From Brachypodium distachyon (Eukaryota > Streptophyta > Magnoliopsida > Poales > Poaceae), in NCBI RefSeq assembly GCF_000005505.3, contig NC_016134.3:34720150-34784149 (forward strand): a stretch of 64,000 nt of DNA, given 5' to 3'. Under the pieces are notes generated by a model. That model made no database searches. It was not told the DNA's origin and saw nothing but the letters and a program-made list of their open reading frames with translations. The translations under genes were made by a program, and so were the position numbers. Positions 1 through 10,656 of the stretch are shown in pieces. Position 1 is the stretch's first letter. The number at the start of each line of letters is the position of its first letter.

Positions 1-33
1 ATAAATAGGTCACAATGTAACTTTGACCATTAG

Positions 34-106
34 GCCCGTCTAGCTCAGTTGGTAGAGCGCAAGGCTCTTAACCTTGTGGTCGTGGGTTCGAGCCCCACGG
101 TGGGCG
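34..106 (+). tRNA. tRNA-Lys (anticodon CTT)
   Basis: The 73-nt sequence folds as a complete cloverleaf. The acceptor stem pairs 34-40 with 99-105 (two G-U pairs), the D arm holds AGCTCAGTTGGTAGAGC, and the anticodon stem 60-64/72-76 encloses loop 65-71. The anticodon CTT is at 67-69, and the T arm carries GGTTCGA. There is no intron and no encoded CCA, as expected for a plant nuclear tRNA. A long T run from about 108 is the RNA polymerase III terminator. The intact A and B boxes suggest a functional gene. Confidence 0.97.
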
Positions 107-1965
107 TTCTTTTTTTTTTTACTTCTATTTCTCTATGCCTTGGTCCTTGTTTTTCATTGTCAATGGAACCAATCCTCTGTACACAACACCAAACCGATTC
201 GTCAGGCTAATCAATCACTCTGCCTGTGTGTATGCAACTCCATCGTAGCTGCGCTGACGTGCCAGCGCTGCGATTAAAGTCTGGCACACTAACAGGTCGG
301 CAGCAATTATTATATCCTACAACTTGACCGGATGATTGTTTAGCTAGTAAGAAAACGATTTACCCAGTCAAATGGTACTTTGAATCTCTGATGCAAAAAT
401 CAAGCGCGCGTATGCATGCAGCAGTGGCAGAGCTCATGACCAGACACGTTCGAACAGCGTGCACGCAGAGCTAGCCAACGTGTCCCCCTGACTAAGTGTA
501 GTAAATGGCACGCTTGTTGCTTCGATTTGTTAAATCTGCACGTAGACTACGCCATTAGTTTACATAAAACATTGCTGCAACAGAGCTTAGGAAAAGGTTT
601 TATGCGTCTCGGGATGGGATCAAGAGCGGAGAGCAAATAACTAAGAAATGGTATGGGCGGTGGACACTGGACGTCGTCCTTCTTATGCGGTGGATTGCTT
701 GATCCGAGGCAGATGCGCCATTTTAAACTGAAGGAACTGGCTGTTGGCAGCCTCATGGCTCGGTTGACTCTGCATATTGGCAATTGACGAGTAAAGGGGA
801 AAAAAGAACTGAACTCGGGGTCGAAACTGCTACATGCAGTTTGACACCTTGGATTCTGAACTTTCTGAGAGTTTTTTTTTTGAGCGAACTCTCTCTGAGA
901 CCGTTTTTTTAAATAACTCTCTGAGAGCTAGGCGCCGTAGCCCATATATATGGTCCAAAGGCCTGCATCGGCCCAGTAGCCCAGAGTTTCAACATCAGCG
1001 AACCAGTTTGGTCGATCCACAGCGCCGTAGCCGCCTAGAGTTGGATTGCGTTGTGCATGGCAGAGAGATAGGGAGAGGTGGAGAGGTTACAGAAAATGTG
1101 GAGGGTGGGCCTATCATTTAGGAGCCTTTAACCGCTTAAGAGAATCCAAGACAGCAGTTACTGGAAAACAGAAAGAAAAAAAAGGAAAGAAGTGAATATA
1201 CTTGCAGCGGCCAGACGGCCAGTGGCAGTAAACCGGTCACGGGTTGGTTGGTTGGTTCTCTTTTCTTTTCCTTCCGCGGTAAACCTTTTCATTTATCAGG
1301 AATCTTGCACACAAGGCACGACGTCTTCTTCCTAGTGCGAATGTACAATTGAGTAGAATCGTACTGTAATACGAGTACTCCGTACAAATATATCTTGCAC
1401 ATATAACTACGTTTTCCCTCTTAGCCTAGTGTACCATAAGACACGACGTCTTCTTCGTAATCCGAATGTACAATTTCAGTATCGTACTGTAATACGTACA
1501 GTACTCCATTATTTGGACGCTCCGACAAGGCGAATGTAAATGCATGCAGTATCATCATTTCCCCGAAAAAAAAGGGCAGTAGGATATCATTATCCAGAAA
1601 CAAAAAAAAAAGTGCTAGCGACCCAGGGGAGTATTATGCGACGATAAATAAGTTGCAGTGTAATGAAAAATGCAGTAACCGCGGGAGAGAATGGCCTGGC
1701 GGTTAATGAGGAGCGAGTGGGGGCGCCGCCTCGACCCTCCCCTTTTCCAGGGGCGGTTACCGCGCGAAGCAATCGTTAAGACCACCACTAATTACTGCGC
1801 TTGCCTCTGTGTTAAGACTTAAGACCCCCAGCAAGTTACCGCCGCCGCCTCCTCCTCCCCCCTCCCTTGACTCTCTCTTCTGCCCCAAGGCGGTTGAGCT
1901 CCGTACGGAGAGACACCAGCAGCAAGCAAGCAAGCGTAATCGAGCGACCGAGCAACCGCGCCCCG
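107..1965. other. Intergenic spacer and bHLH upstream region
   Basis: I see no supported gene here. Short ORFs lack family features and several depend on non-ATG starts. The proximal part (about 1675-1761) carries three GGCGGTTA/TAACCGC motifs. A weak TATA-like ataaataag lies near 1644. The last 150 bases before the bHLH ATG are a CT-rich stretch typical of a grass 5' leader. Confidence 0.6.
1317..1507 (+). repeat. Diverged direct repeat, 125 bp apart
   Basis: A unit beginning CACGACGTCTTCTT at 1317 recurs at 1442. In both copies the same order follows: GAATGTACAATT, a TCGTACTGTAATACG block and GTACTCC. The copies differ by small indels. This looks like a local tandem duplication in the bHLH upstream region. 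The shared ACGT core could also be a duplicated cis-element; that part is inference. Confidence 0.7.
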
Positions 1966-2970
1966 ATGTCCATGGCCGCGCTGAGCTTCCAGTACCCGAC
2001 GACCGCGGCCCCGCTGTTCCACCGCCAGTTGGACGACGGCGGCAGGGACGTGAGCTACCTGCAGGACGTCCACCCCGACGTCACCGACGCGCTCCTCGGC
2101 TTCGTCTACGACCCGCTCGACCCCGCCGTCAACGCCGGACTCGACGAATTCCTCAACCTCCCCCTCCACCACGACGACGACGACGACCAAAAGCACCGCG
2201 TCAACAAGAAGCCGCGCGCCGATGATGGCGCCGCGTGGTTCGACTTCACGGCCACGGACGCCGCCGATGGCATCGCCACCGGTCAGCCGTGGGACAATGC
2301 TGGCGCCCAGCCCGCGCCGGAGGTGCTCCCGCAGTTCCTGACCGAGTTCGCGCTGCCACTCCCGCCGCCTCCGCCGCAGGTGTATCCCCCGGCGTTCGTG
2401 CGCGGATCGGACGCGAAGAGGCTGCAGGCCAACGAGGGGCGGCAGCAGCAGCCGTCCACGCAGAGCGCCGCGGCGAGGGAGCGCCGGAGGCGGATCAGCG
2501 AGAAGACGGCGGAGCTGTCGCGGCTGATCCCCGGAGGCCAGAAGCTGAACACCGCCGAGATGCTGCAGGAGGCCGCGCGCCACGTGAAGCTCCTCCAGGC
2601 CCAAGTCGGCATGCTCGCCCTCCTCCGCACCATCGAGGTAAAAGCACGCCATCAAGAACACAAACACCGCATTACTACCAATTATAGCCTTGATCGATTA
2701 GTCCTCTCAATGCAGCCCCAAATACGTCAATTAATTCTTTTCGGGTTTTTTTTTCAGGAGGAGAAGGTGCCGGCCATGGCGCAGGAGCAGATGCACGCGC
2801 TGCTGGTGAGCGGCGGCGTGCAGGAGCGGCTGGCGGCCGAGGGCAAGTGCCTTGTGCCGAGGCAGCTGGTGGACGCCGTGGCCAAGGACCCCGCCGTCAA
2901 GTCCAACGCGCTGGTGAACAGAGACCTCGCCCGGTTCATGGAGTCGCTGCCGGCCGCGGAGCAGCAGTAG
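1966..2970 (+). CDS. bHLH transcription factor (bHLH52/53-like)
   Basis: Exons 1966-2637 and 2758-2970 encode 294 residues. The ATG at 1966 is the first ATG in the long open frame; the frame extends upstream only from a TTG. The bHLH domain lies at about residues 166-217. It has an R-rich basic region (SAAARERRRRISEKT), a short PGGQKLNTAEML loop/helix 2, and an LLQAQVG extension. That pattern recalls Arabidopsis bHLH52/bHLH53. The N-terminal half is acidic and proline-rich (runs of Asp near residue 70) and could be an activation region. The basic segment predicts DNA binding and a nuclear location. The GT-AG intron of 120 nt sits directly after helix 2, is AT/T-rich unlike its exons, and has a strong pyrimidine tract. 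It is a multiple of three with no in-frame stop, so retention would add 40 residues instead of truncating. Targets and partners are not visible. Confidence 0.88.
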   Translation: MSMAALSFQYPTTAAPLFHRQLDDGGRDVSYLQDVHPDVTDALLGFVYDPLDPAVNAGLDEFLNLPLHHDDDDDQKHRVNKKPRADDGAAWFDFTATDAADGIATGQPWDNAGAQPAPEVLPQFLTEFALPLPPPPPQVYPPAFVRGSDAKRLQANEGRQQQPSTQSAAARERRRRISEKTAELSRLIPGGQKLNTAEMLQEAARHVKLLQAQVGMLALLRTIEVKARHQEHKHRITTNYSLDRLVLSMQPQIRQLILFGFFFQEEKVPAMAQEQMHALLVSGGVQERLAAEGKCLVPRQLVDAVAKDPAVKSNALVNRDLARFMESLPAAEQQ

Positions 2971-4081
2971 CCGGCCAGCCAGCAGAAAGCGCGCGCGGAT
3001 GCCGGCATGACGACATGGGCGTCCTTTTTTGAGAACGCCGCCGTTCGTGCATGCGCGCGCGCCCTGCTGCTGTCGTCCGTCGCCGCGTGAATTTGCTGAC
3101 CCCCGACGACGGCTGTCTATAACTAATCTTTGATTAGTTTAGCACGACCCACTACTCATCTCTTTGATTTCAGTTAGATTAATTTACTTTAATTTGTTAT
3201 TCTACGGGCGTGTGCAGTGACACTGACATTGTGTTCCACACACAGCTGATTTTTGTAATCTTTGCATTCATGTTGTCATTCTCGGTTCATTCGTGACCGC
3301 TAGTTTGAATTTATTTCCCCAATAATAAGACTGATTTTCTTTCAACAATCAGCCGAGTATGTGTTTCTTCTGTGTTTATGTCCAGGGCATTAATTACCTG
3401 TGCGCCCGATCATGCGCACGACTGCTGTAGAATGCGGTGATTTTCGTTCTGCACTCACATCTTTTTAACCAGTTCGGTGCTTTTCTTCTTCATTTTTGAG
3501 ATTCTTGTGTGCTTAAACTTAGTCCAAGTGTGTTCAATGCCTCGGATGAGTTGTGCAGTCAACTGCCACTGGACCGAGACGAAGGACCAGTCCTAGGCGA
3601 AGCGAGAGGCCGGAGCCCGGAGCCTTCCCTTGTTGTAATGTTGTTGCCTACCCTTCGACTAAAATCTTTGACTCTAGAACGTCCGTTGACAGGAAACGAC
3701 GGCAGTGACAGCGGTGGAACCAGAGCCTAGGAGATGGTCGCAAAAACATACGGAGAACAGTTTTCAATTAGAGCTTTGATTTTATTATTATATTTTTGAT
3801 ACAGTGAGCTTTGGGAAATTTGGGGACGCTAGTGCGGTATGCATTTAAGCCTGCTATCGACTACCGATTAATTCAGTTGAAATGGTTCCAAGCGGCCCAT
3901 ATTAATTCCATTGAAATGGTTCGTGCTGGTATATGCTTTGAGAACATTTTCAGCCTTCAAAAACAGCTCAAAGAAACCCAAACTACAGTACCAGTAGTAT
4001 AATAATGAACACTTGTACAGCATAATCGGACGCACATCGTGCGCATTGATGGATATGCTATTTTGCCAATGCTCGCATCGA
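2971..4081. other. 3' regions of convergent bHLH and HD-Zip genes
   Basis: The bHLH and HD-Zip genes converge here. Plus-strand AATAAT/AATAAGA motifs near 3321-3328 could serve bHLH polyadenylation. A minus-strand AATAAA (plus tttatt near 3781) could serve the HD-Zip transcript. Nothing else in this AT-rich spacer is supported as coding. Confidence 0.55.
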
Positions 4082-5866
4082 TCAGTTCCAGAACCATGCC
4101 CAGTAATTGAGCTGTGTCGCCGCCTCTGCCTCGCTCTCGCGCTCCACGGCGGCCTCGATCATGGCGCCGTCCGGGAGGAAGAAGGCGCAGCCGCCCTCGC
4201 TGCTGGCCGCTCCGCCACAGTCGTCGTCCGAGCATGACGGAGGCGAACGCGCGTCGGCGAAGCAGGAGTAGGACTCCGGGCTGCCACCGGCGATACCCAT
4301 GGCCGGCGCCGCTACCCGGCCCGCCGCGCCGGCTCCGGCGTCACAGCCTTCTTTCGGCTGGGCGGCTTGTGCTGCTGGTGCGGAGGCACCGGCATGTACC
4401 ATGCCTGACGCTGTGGTATGCTCCTCTGGTTCGGACGTCGGCGACGATGCCTTCGCTTGCAGTTCCTCTGTCAGGGAGATCACCTGCACGATCAACATAT
4501 ATGTGCACTCGGTCACGACGCCGGTCTCTGATTCGTGCGTTATAAAGACACTATCCAGGGCTCTCGTAGCCTTCGGTGCTAGTACCTCCTAAATCATGGG
4601 AGCACACCCAAAAAATTTTGAAAACTTTTTGGTCATCTATCGTGTCTTTGTGGGCGCACAGTAGCATCATAAACGGCGGTAGCACTAGACATCAAAGTGG
4701 ATGACAAGTCTCTTGTTTAAATTCAAGAATTACTTACCTAATTAAAAATCTTAGCATAAATATGAAAAGGTTATGTATATATTTCTAGGCCAAAAGTTAG
4801 AACATCTTTATAAAAAAGAGAACGGAAGGAGCACATGGATCACTAAAATCAACAAAATTTGCACAGAGTATAATTTGTAATCTTGGAGCACATAGAACTC
4901 GAATATATATTGTACGCACGGTTTGAAGTTAAATACTTCCTCCCATGCATAAAAAAAGTTGTAATAAATTTTTTACTGGCTAGACGACATTTTTTATACT
5001 TCGGATTTACTGGCTAAGTAAGGATGTACTCCGTATATGGTTACCGAATGGGTTGGGGCTCTCAATTTTGTATGTGTTTGGATGGTGAGCGGGTCTGAGC
5101 TGAGCTGCTCATGGATCAATTTTTATCTTGAAAGTGCGAACCATCGCGCTCACCGATGCCGAACCAAGCGGCTCCGTTCCGTCCCGACCCGATAGGCAAC
5201 CAGACACATCCTAAGACAAACAACAATAGCGGAGGAGCCGAGGAGGTGGCCGGAATGATCACCTGTGATCGGAGGCTATCGTTGTCGGCGAGGAGCGCGT
5301 CGCGGCTGGCGAGGAGGTGGTCGTGGGCAGCCCTGAGCGCGTCGAAGTCCCGCTCGAGCTGCTTGGCCTTCCACCGGGCGCGGCGGTTCTGGAACCACAC
5401 GGCCACCTGCCGCGGCGCCATCCCGAGCCGCCGCGCCAGCTCGCTCTTCCGCTCCGGCTCCAGCTTCCGCTTCTCCTCCTCGAAGCTCCGCTCCAGCGCC
5501 CGCACCTGCTCCGCCGTCAGCCGCCGCTTCGTCCTCCCCGTCCCCGGCGCGTGCTCCTCCAAATCCAAACCGCCGTAGCCGCACATCTCGTTCTCGTACT
5601 CCTCCATCTGGAGATCGTCCTCCGGCGCCGTCGTCAGGAACGGCCGCTTCCTCCGCCGCCCGTCCTCCAGGCCGGACACCGCCGGCGAGCCTGCAGATAC
5701 GTACTCATATATGTAAGTGTAATTAAACAGATAATTACAGGAATTAGCGTTAATGATATCGGCCTATACCTCCAAGAAAGCTTCCACTGCCACCAAAGAG
5801 CATCATCTGCCCGCCTCCCGCGCGGCAGGGCGCGGTGGAGCTGAACATGAGGAGACCGGATTCCAT
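4082..5866 (-). CDS. HD-Zip class I homeobox-leucine zipper factor (AtHB1/HOX16-like)
   Basis: Three exons on the minus strand (5866-5770, 5690-5263, 4483-4082) join in phase to give 308 residues. The N-terminus (MESGLLMFS..., [10 protein letters not shown]) and the aromatic C-terminal tail (LNYWAWFWN) match the AtHB1/rice HOX8-HOX16 type. The homeodomain spans about residues 86-143 and contains the recognition helix [11 protein letters not shown]. It runs into a leucine zipper (about 144-182) that is interrupted by the second intron. HD-Zip I proteins dimerise through the zipper and bind CAATNATTG-type sites, regulating development and stress responses. One oddity is that the segment between helix 1 and the LEPERK motif reads EEEKRK, one residue longer than the usual EEENK. 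The long second intron (5262-4484) repeats GTGATC at its start and at the start of exon 3. A single upstream ORF lies in the leader. Family assignment is firm; the exact orthologue is not. Confidence 0.9.
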
Positions 5867-5974
5867 GGAAACTTAAGCTTATCAAGAACGAAGACCCGAT
5901 TTATACACGCGTGCGGCCCACCTGTTGAAACACGGAGGTGGACGGCCGGCAAGCTCGCCGGAGAGTTGGCTTAA

Positions 5975-6076
5975 TTAGAAGGAGGAGGTCGCGGCGGCAG
6001 GGAACTTGTGGCGGAAGAAGCTGGTGCTCCAGAGCATGCGCGTTGACGTCTTCATGGGGTACAGCGAGAACCCCAT
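5975..6076 (-). CDS. Upstream ORF (33 aa) in the HD-Zip I leader
   Basis: On the minus strand an ATG at 6076 opens a 33-codon frame that ends with TAA at 5977-5975, 108 bases before the HD-Zip start codon. Between the putative TATA box (6328-6320) and the main ATG this is the only frame opened by ATG. Its two further ATGs, codons 8 and 14, are in the same frame. The ATG has G at -3 and +4, a strong context, while the main ATG has T at -3. The peptide is basic with an aromatic/serine segment (TRMLWSTSFFR). From memory, Arabidopsis AtHB1 has a conserved-peptide uORF (CPuORF33) that represses its translation. I infer this is the grass counterpart, but I could not align them. Confidence 0.72.
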   Translation of the reverse strand: MGFSLYPMKTSTRMLWSTSFFRHKFPAAATSSF

Positions 6077-6319
6077 CCCGCTCCCGCCACCGCCGGAGTA
6101 GAACACGGGATTTGTCAGGTCAAGTTTGAGCGATGCACGGTGGCTGGCGGTGGTGGAAGGACTTGTATGTAAATTGCTTTTCTTTCGGGGTCCTAGTTAC
6201 TAGTTAGTCGCCGGCCGGGCACTGTCTGGGTATTTGTAACAGGGTTCGTTTTGAGGCCCCTAATTTGGGGATTAGGGGATTCCGAGGGTAAAAGTCTGGA
6301 GTCTAGAGAAGGAGGGGGG

Positions 6320-6328
6320 ATTATATAG
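6320..6328 (-). promoter_or_regulatory. Putative TATA box of the HD-Zip I gene
   Basis: The minus strand reads CTATATAAT, a good TATA match, about 450 bases upstream of the HD-Zip ATG. Transcription starting about 30 bases downstream would give a leader of roughly 425 nt that includes the uORF. The assignment rests on motif and position only. Confidence 0.5.
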
Positions 6329-6349
6329 GCCCAAGCGCTGGCGTGTATT

Positions 6350-9300
6350 GACTAAAATGGCCTTTCGATTTATTTTTTCGAAAACGAGGGAAGACCTCCG
6401 GCTTCTCTTTATGGATTGATGCACATATCATTATATTATTAAAAATCTATCATCGTAGGAATCTCAAGAAATGACCTTTTGATTAAAGTGGGGTTGTCTC
6501 TTTTAGGTGACCTTTGTTCACTTCACGAAACTTTTGTTAGTTTCCGTGCTCTTTTTTAATAATAGAGTGGTGTTCATTCCCACAAATAATGCTCCTTATT
6601 GTGGGCCATTAATTGGGGCTTCTTTTGTTTCGAGAATGAACGGGGGATTTGTTTAATTTGCAGGATTCCAAAAACTTACGAATAGAAGAAAATTGCAATG
6701 CTAAGCCTACTTGAATCTAAGGGTTTGAACTTGCAACAAAGGTTGTTTGATTGTGTCGTGGGAAAACAAAGAATTATTCTTTCCAAGAGTTTGAGTCAAC
6801 TATTTCTTTCTTCTATATGATAGAGTGCATATAAATTCTTATTTAACTAAACAATGCCCATAATACACATGTACTGCAAATCAAGCAATTCATGCAGAAA
6901 AACTTCTAAGCGCGTGTTTGGATTGGGCGGTACTTTGTTGGGGGCTTTTGATATTTAGTTCAAATTGCAATTAGAATTGAAAGCTCAAAACGTACATGAA
7001 ACCATGCTCTAAGGATTTCTTTCTTTGAATAAGGAAGACCCCCAAGCTTTAGTGGGGATTTTGTTTATAAGAATAGTAGGGAAGTTTCTAAGAGAGTGTG
7101 GCGTTTGTGAGCCTAAAATTACATGAAAATTGAAAAATAGTATTTCTAAGTTTTAAAAATTATATTTGTGTATACTGATGATCTATATTATATGTAAGGT
7201 TTCATGTCTAAATAATTTAGCATATATACAGGCTACAGGAAAAAAAAACATGAGTTGGTGGATTTATATAGCAAACAGTACACCTATTAGAAATATGCAT
7301 ATTTTCTTTTTTTGTGGAGTTTAGAAATCAACATATTTTTAATGAAACTTTACAGGTACATATATGGATATACATATGTCTGTGTATGTTTTTAAGAAGC
7401 TTTAAAACCACCTAATTGTTTTTCAAAAAGGAGAAAATCCACGGCCTCTGCATTAATCGATGCACACAGCTATAGAACCACCTAAATATTTTTTCAATAC
7501 TAGGCTTCATAGAGCCTGAGTTCATTTTGGGGTGTTCTTGTCCCATATATGTAAGTTTTTTTTTCTTGCTTAACATTGAAATGACGGTTTTGATGTGATT
7601 AGGCCGTGTGTTCCCAACTACCTTCATGGTTTACACGACGTCAAACACTACGACAAAGATCGAAGTATCAACCAGAAATTAATAATGTTTTCGAAGTATC
7701 AACCAGAAATTGATAATGTTTTCGATACTAGCTTGTGTACGCTAGCAGCTGTTGGGAGCATCTCGTTCAGTATGATGGCACCGTTTCGTTGCAGTAAAAA
7801 GGCAAGTGCTACACACGCACAAAGCGGCCTTCAGAAACCTAAAAGGTTAACCTATGACACTCCTATTATGTATCGATTATATATAACTTAAACTTTCGTT
7901 TTCCTTAAAAAGTTTCCTTATTCAATTTAATATATTGTTAATCATATAGATTTATGTCAGCTTCATGACGGGGCAGCACGTATACACCAATTAAGGATCC
8001 AGTCGCATATTGTATATGTATATATAGCTGCGCACTATACGGTTAGTTTGATGCTGTCAAGGAATCCTCGTAAAACCCTATTTCGAGTGTTTAAACGGTG
8101 ATACCTGTCTCTGATTATGGTTTGTTTAGTTCCCGTCTCATTTGAATATTTAATTATATGGATTTTCTACAATGCAAGAAAAGAAGAGAAAAACAAAAGA
8201 TGAAGATAGTGCAAAAAACCAAAGAGGAGCTGTCCTTCCTTTTCTCACCACGTTTGGTTACTTCAGCAATGCAATTGGGAAGGTAATCCTGTCAGGCTGT
8301 CAGCAGCTGAATAGTAATCTGTCTGAAGGCGTATTTGACCGTGTAAATTCAAGCTTTGATCAATAGTTAGGAAATCATCATAATAAGAAAATGTTCATAT
8401 GGATGGACAGGGGGAGTACATGCATGCATGCACTGAAATGAGAAGTGGAAAAGAGGATGTATTTGGAATAAGCTCAGTTCCTTCACCAACCTGCCAACCG
8501 GGGAAGGTTAATCTGCTTCCTACGGGGCACTGTTGACTGTAGACATGTTTCAAATATGCTGCTTGGGAATACATTTTAGGACCAAAGCAGGTGCATAATT
8601 TCTCAACACACGCACACATATTCTACTGAACTAGAAGCAACCAAAGCATATTCCTTACTCGTCGGCACCAAACAAGCTAAGGATCCAAAGTCTTGGAACT
8701 TTTGCTCCGATCTCCAATATATACGAATAATGCAGGGAAAAAGTGGCGCAATTTTGCTTCACGGAATCGTACATTTCTGTAGTTGTTAGTACAGAAAAGG
8801 CAGAGTATTCGTCTCTGATGCTGTTATTCTCACCGTTTTTTGTGGGAATACAATCAGGCATTGTAGAGTGTAAAAAAAAGGCTAGACGAATGACCAGTAG
8901 TTTAGCATTTGATGCTTCCCCGTAACCCATCCCAGTGAAACACTACAAGCACAAAGTCCTGGCTTCGTTTTCTTCTAGGAAAAACAACGGTTTTATGTCT
9001 CTCACTTTTGGAAGAATGTGTGCCAAGGAAAGACTTCTCGGACTCTTATCTGAAGAAAATAAAAGGGAATACCGAACAAAGTGAGCGACAACCCTGGTGT
9101 GCAGGTGCGATGAAATGTAGCTCTCAGCTAGTTCTTACTCCTCAAATATGCCCTTTACTTGCTTGTGCCATGCTTCACATGGGCCATAAGGAATAGCCGA
9201 ATAGTCTAGCATTTTGCTGATGCTGATCAGGACGACTCCTGAGTTGGACTTTGTGATCTTATATTCCTCAGGCTAAATTCGGAGCACCAAGTGCCACGTT

Positions 9301-10656
9301 TTTGGCCAACCACTTGTTACATGCAGATTGCAGCAGCAGTGACACTGTGGTCAAGTCTGACCCACTGATCTGATAAAGATAAGCTTCTTTTTCTCTCTCT
9401 GCCTTTCTTGGTACGATTTGTTAGTGAGTGAGTCTTCTGTTCTTAGTAACTGCTCGCAATAGCTGTGCAGGAGGAAGAGTTGGAGATGGGGTTTGTGTTG
9501 CCATATACAGGAGTTGATCTGACTTTGTGAAGGTGTCTGATGCATGATCAGATAGGGTTTGGACACGGTGAGATGTGTGACAATTAGCTCATTTCTTAAT
9601 CCTATCCTCGCACTATATTCTTAGATAGGTTTGTTCTCCGGCTGCCTGCCAGACCAGTGGCAAGGTGGCATTTGGACGGCAGGCGAAATGCCAAGCGTAA
9701 AGAAAACAGAGCAGAACTGTGTGTACTAAAGAATAACTTGTTTTTTTAGTCTCAGAAAAGACTCTAAAAAAAGAAGATTCTTTTGATAGTAGTATATTGC
9801 GTTTCTCGTGCTAAGATTGCTTCTGAACAATCTATATACGAGAGCATTTTAAAAGGGAAAGAATAATTTTTTTTTTGTTTGAGAACCGGGAAAGAATAAT
9901 TAAATCAAGTCCGTGAACAGACGTTTCGGCGAGCATCTAGAATGGGCCTCCGATGGTATGGTCCGTAGGCAAGCGACCTGGCTAACGGGCGCTCGATAAC
10001 GCAGGGTGGGGCGTACGGGTGGGCTGGGGGCGGCTCGTACAGACGTTGGGCCACGGGAGGTGCGGCCCGGGAAAACAAGAATGGCTACGGCCCAGAGAGG
10101 AGAGAGGCGACCAATCCGGCTGGAGGAGAGAATCTGGGCTTCGGCCCAGAAAACGGGAAAATGGTTTTTTTTCCTTTCCAAATAAAAATAAAAATTAGAG
10201 GGTGAAACTTGTTCTAAAGAAAGTAGAGGGTGAAACTCTATAAAATCCAATATAAAATGAAATGAATTCCAGAAATTTCAAGAAAACTCAAGGTTGCATA
10301 ATATGCCGCATCCAAATAAATTATCAAGACCAAAATACCATAGAAAACTCAAATTCAAATTCTTGTTGATGTTGGTTCAATTCAAAACCGAATTAAAAAA
10401 ATTCCAATTAAGATTTCATCCAACGAAATTTTCTTGTCTTCTTGAAAGCTCCAAAATTAATGTGCTAAAGTGATCCTTCTAAAGGTTGAAGGTATGTTTG
10501 AAACCTATCTAAATGGCTATAAAAAGACTCCATACTTGCGGACCAGACACAACAAGTAATCTAGGAGTAATTTTGATCAACATCTAAAAGGCATTGATCA
10601 TGTCATGTTTACAGGAATGAACGGCCAAGATTTGTAATTTCTTGTATTAACGGAAA
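6350..10656. other. Intergenic spacer without a supported gene
   Basis: This AT-rich stretch separates the HD-Zip promoter from a Mutator-type element. The ORFs present (for example near 8172-8366 and 8655-8930) are short, have no recognisable domains and show no consistent coding pattern. A cluster of GGGCC/TGGGC motifs near 9940-10150 resembles promoter site II elements, but no adjacent gene was found. Two 31-bp tandem units lie at 7661-7722. Confidence 0.55.
7661..7722 (+). repeat. 31-bp tandem duplication
   Basis: Two adjacent 31-base units (7661-7691 and 7692-7722), beginning CGAAGTATCAACCAGAAATT, differ at a single base. A third partial start (CGATACT) follows. The near-identity implies a recent slippage-type duplication. 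Confidence 0.9.

Noticed and set aside
834..1121. A 95-codon ORF near the tRNA
   Set aside because: It has low complexity with homopolymer T runs, and no domain or splice support.
1819..2667. A 282-codon minus-strand ORF opposite the bHLH gene
   Set aside because: It is a GC-rich shadow frame of the bHLH exon, full of Arg/Gly/Leu, with no domain.
8655..8930. A 91-codon minus-strand ORF in the large spacer
   Set aside because: It has no recognisable motif and starts from a non-ATG or weak context; I treat it as chance.
9905..10150. GGGCC/TGGGC-rich stretch as a promoter of a hidden gene
   Set aside because: No coding exon was found on either side within reach, so a promoter call is not supported.
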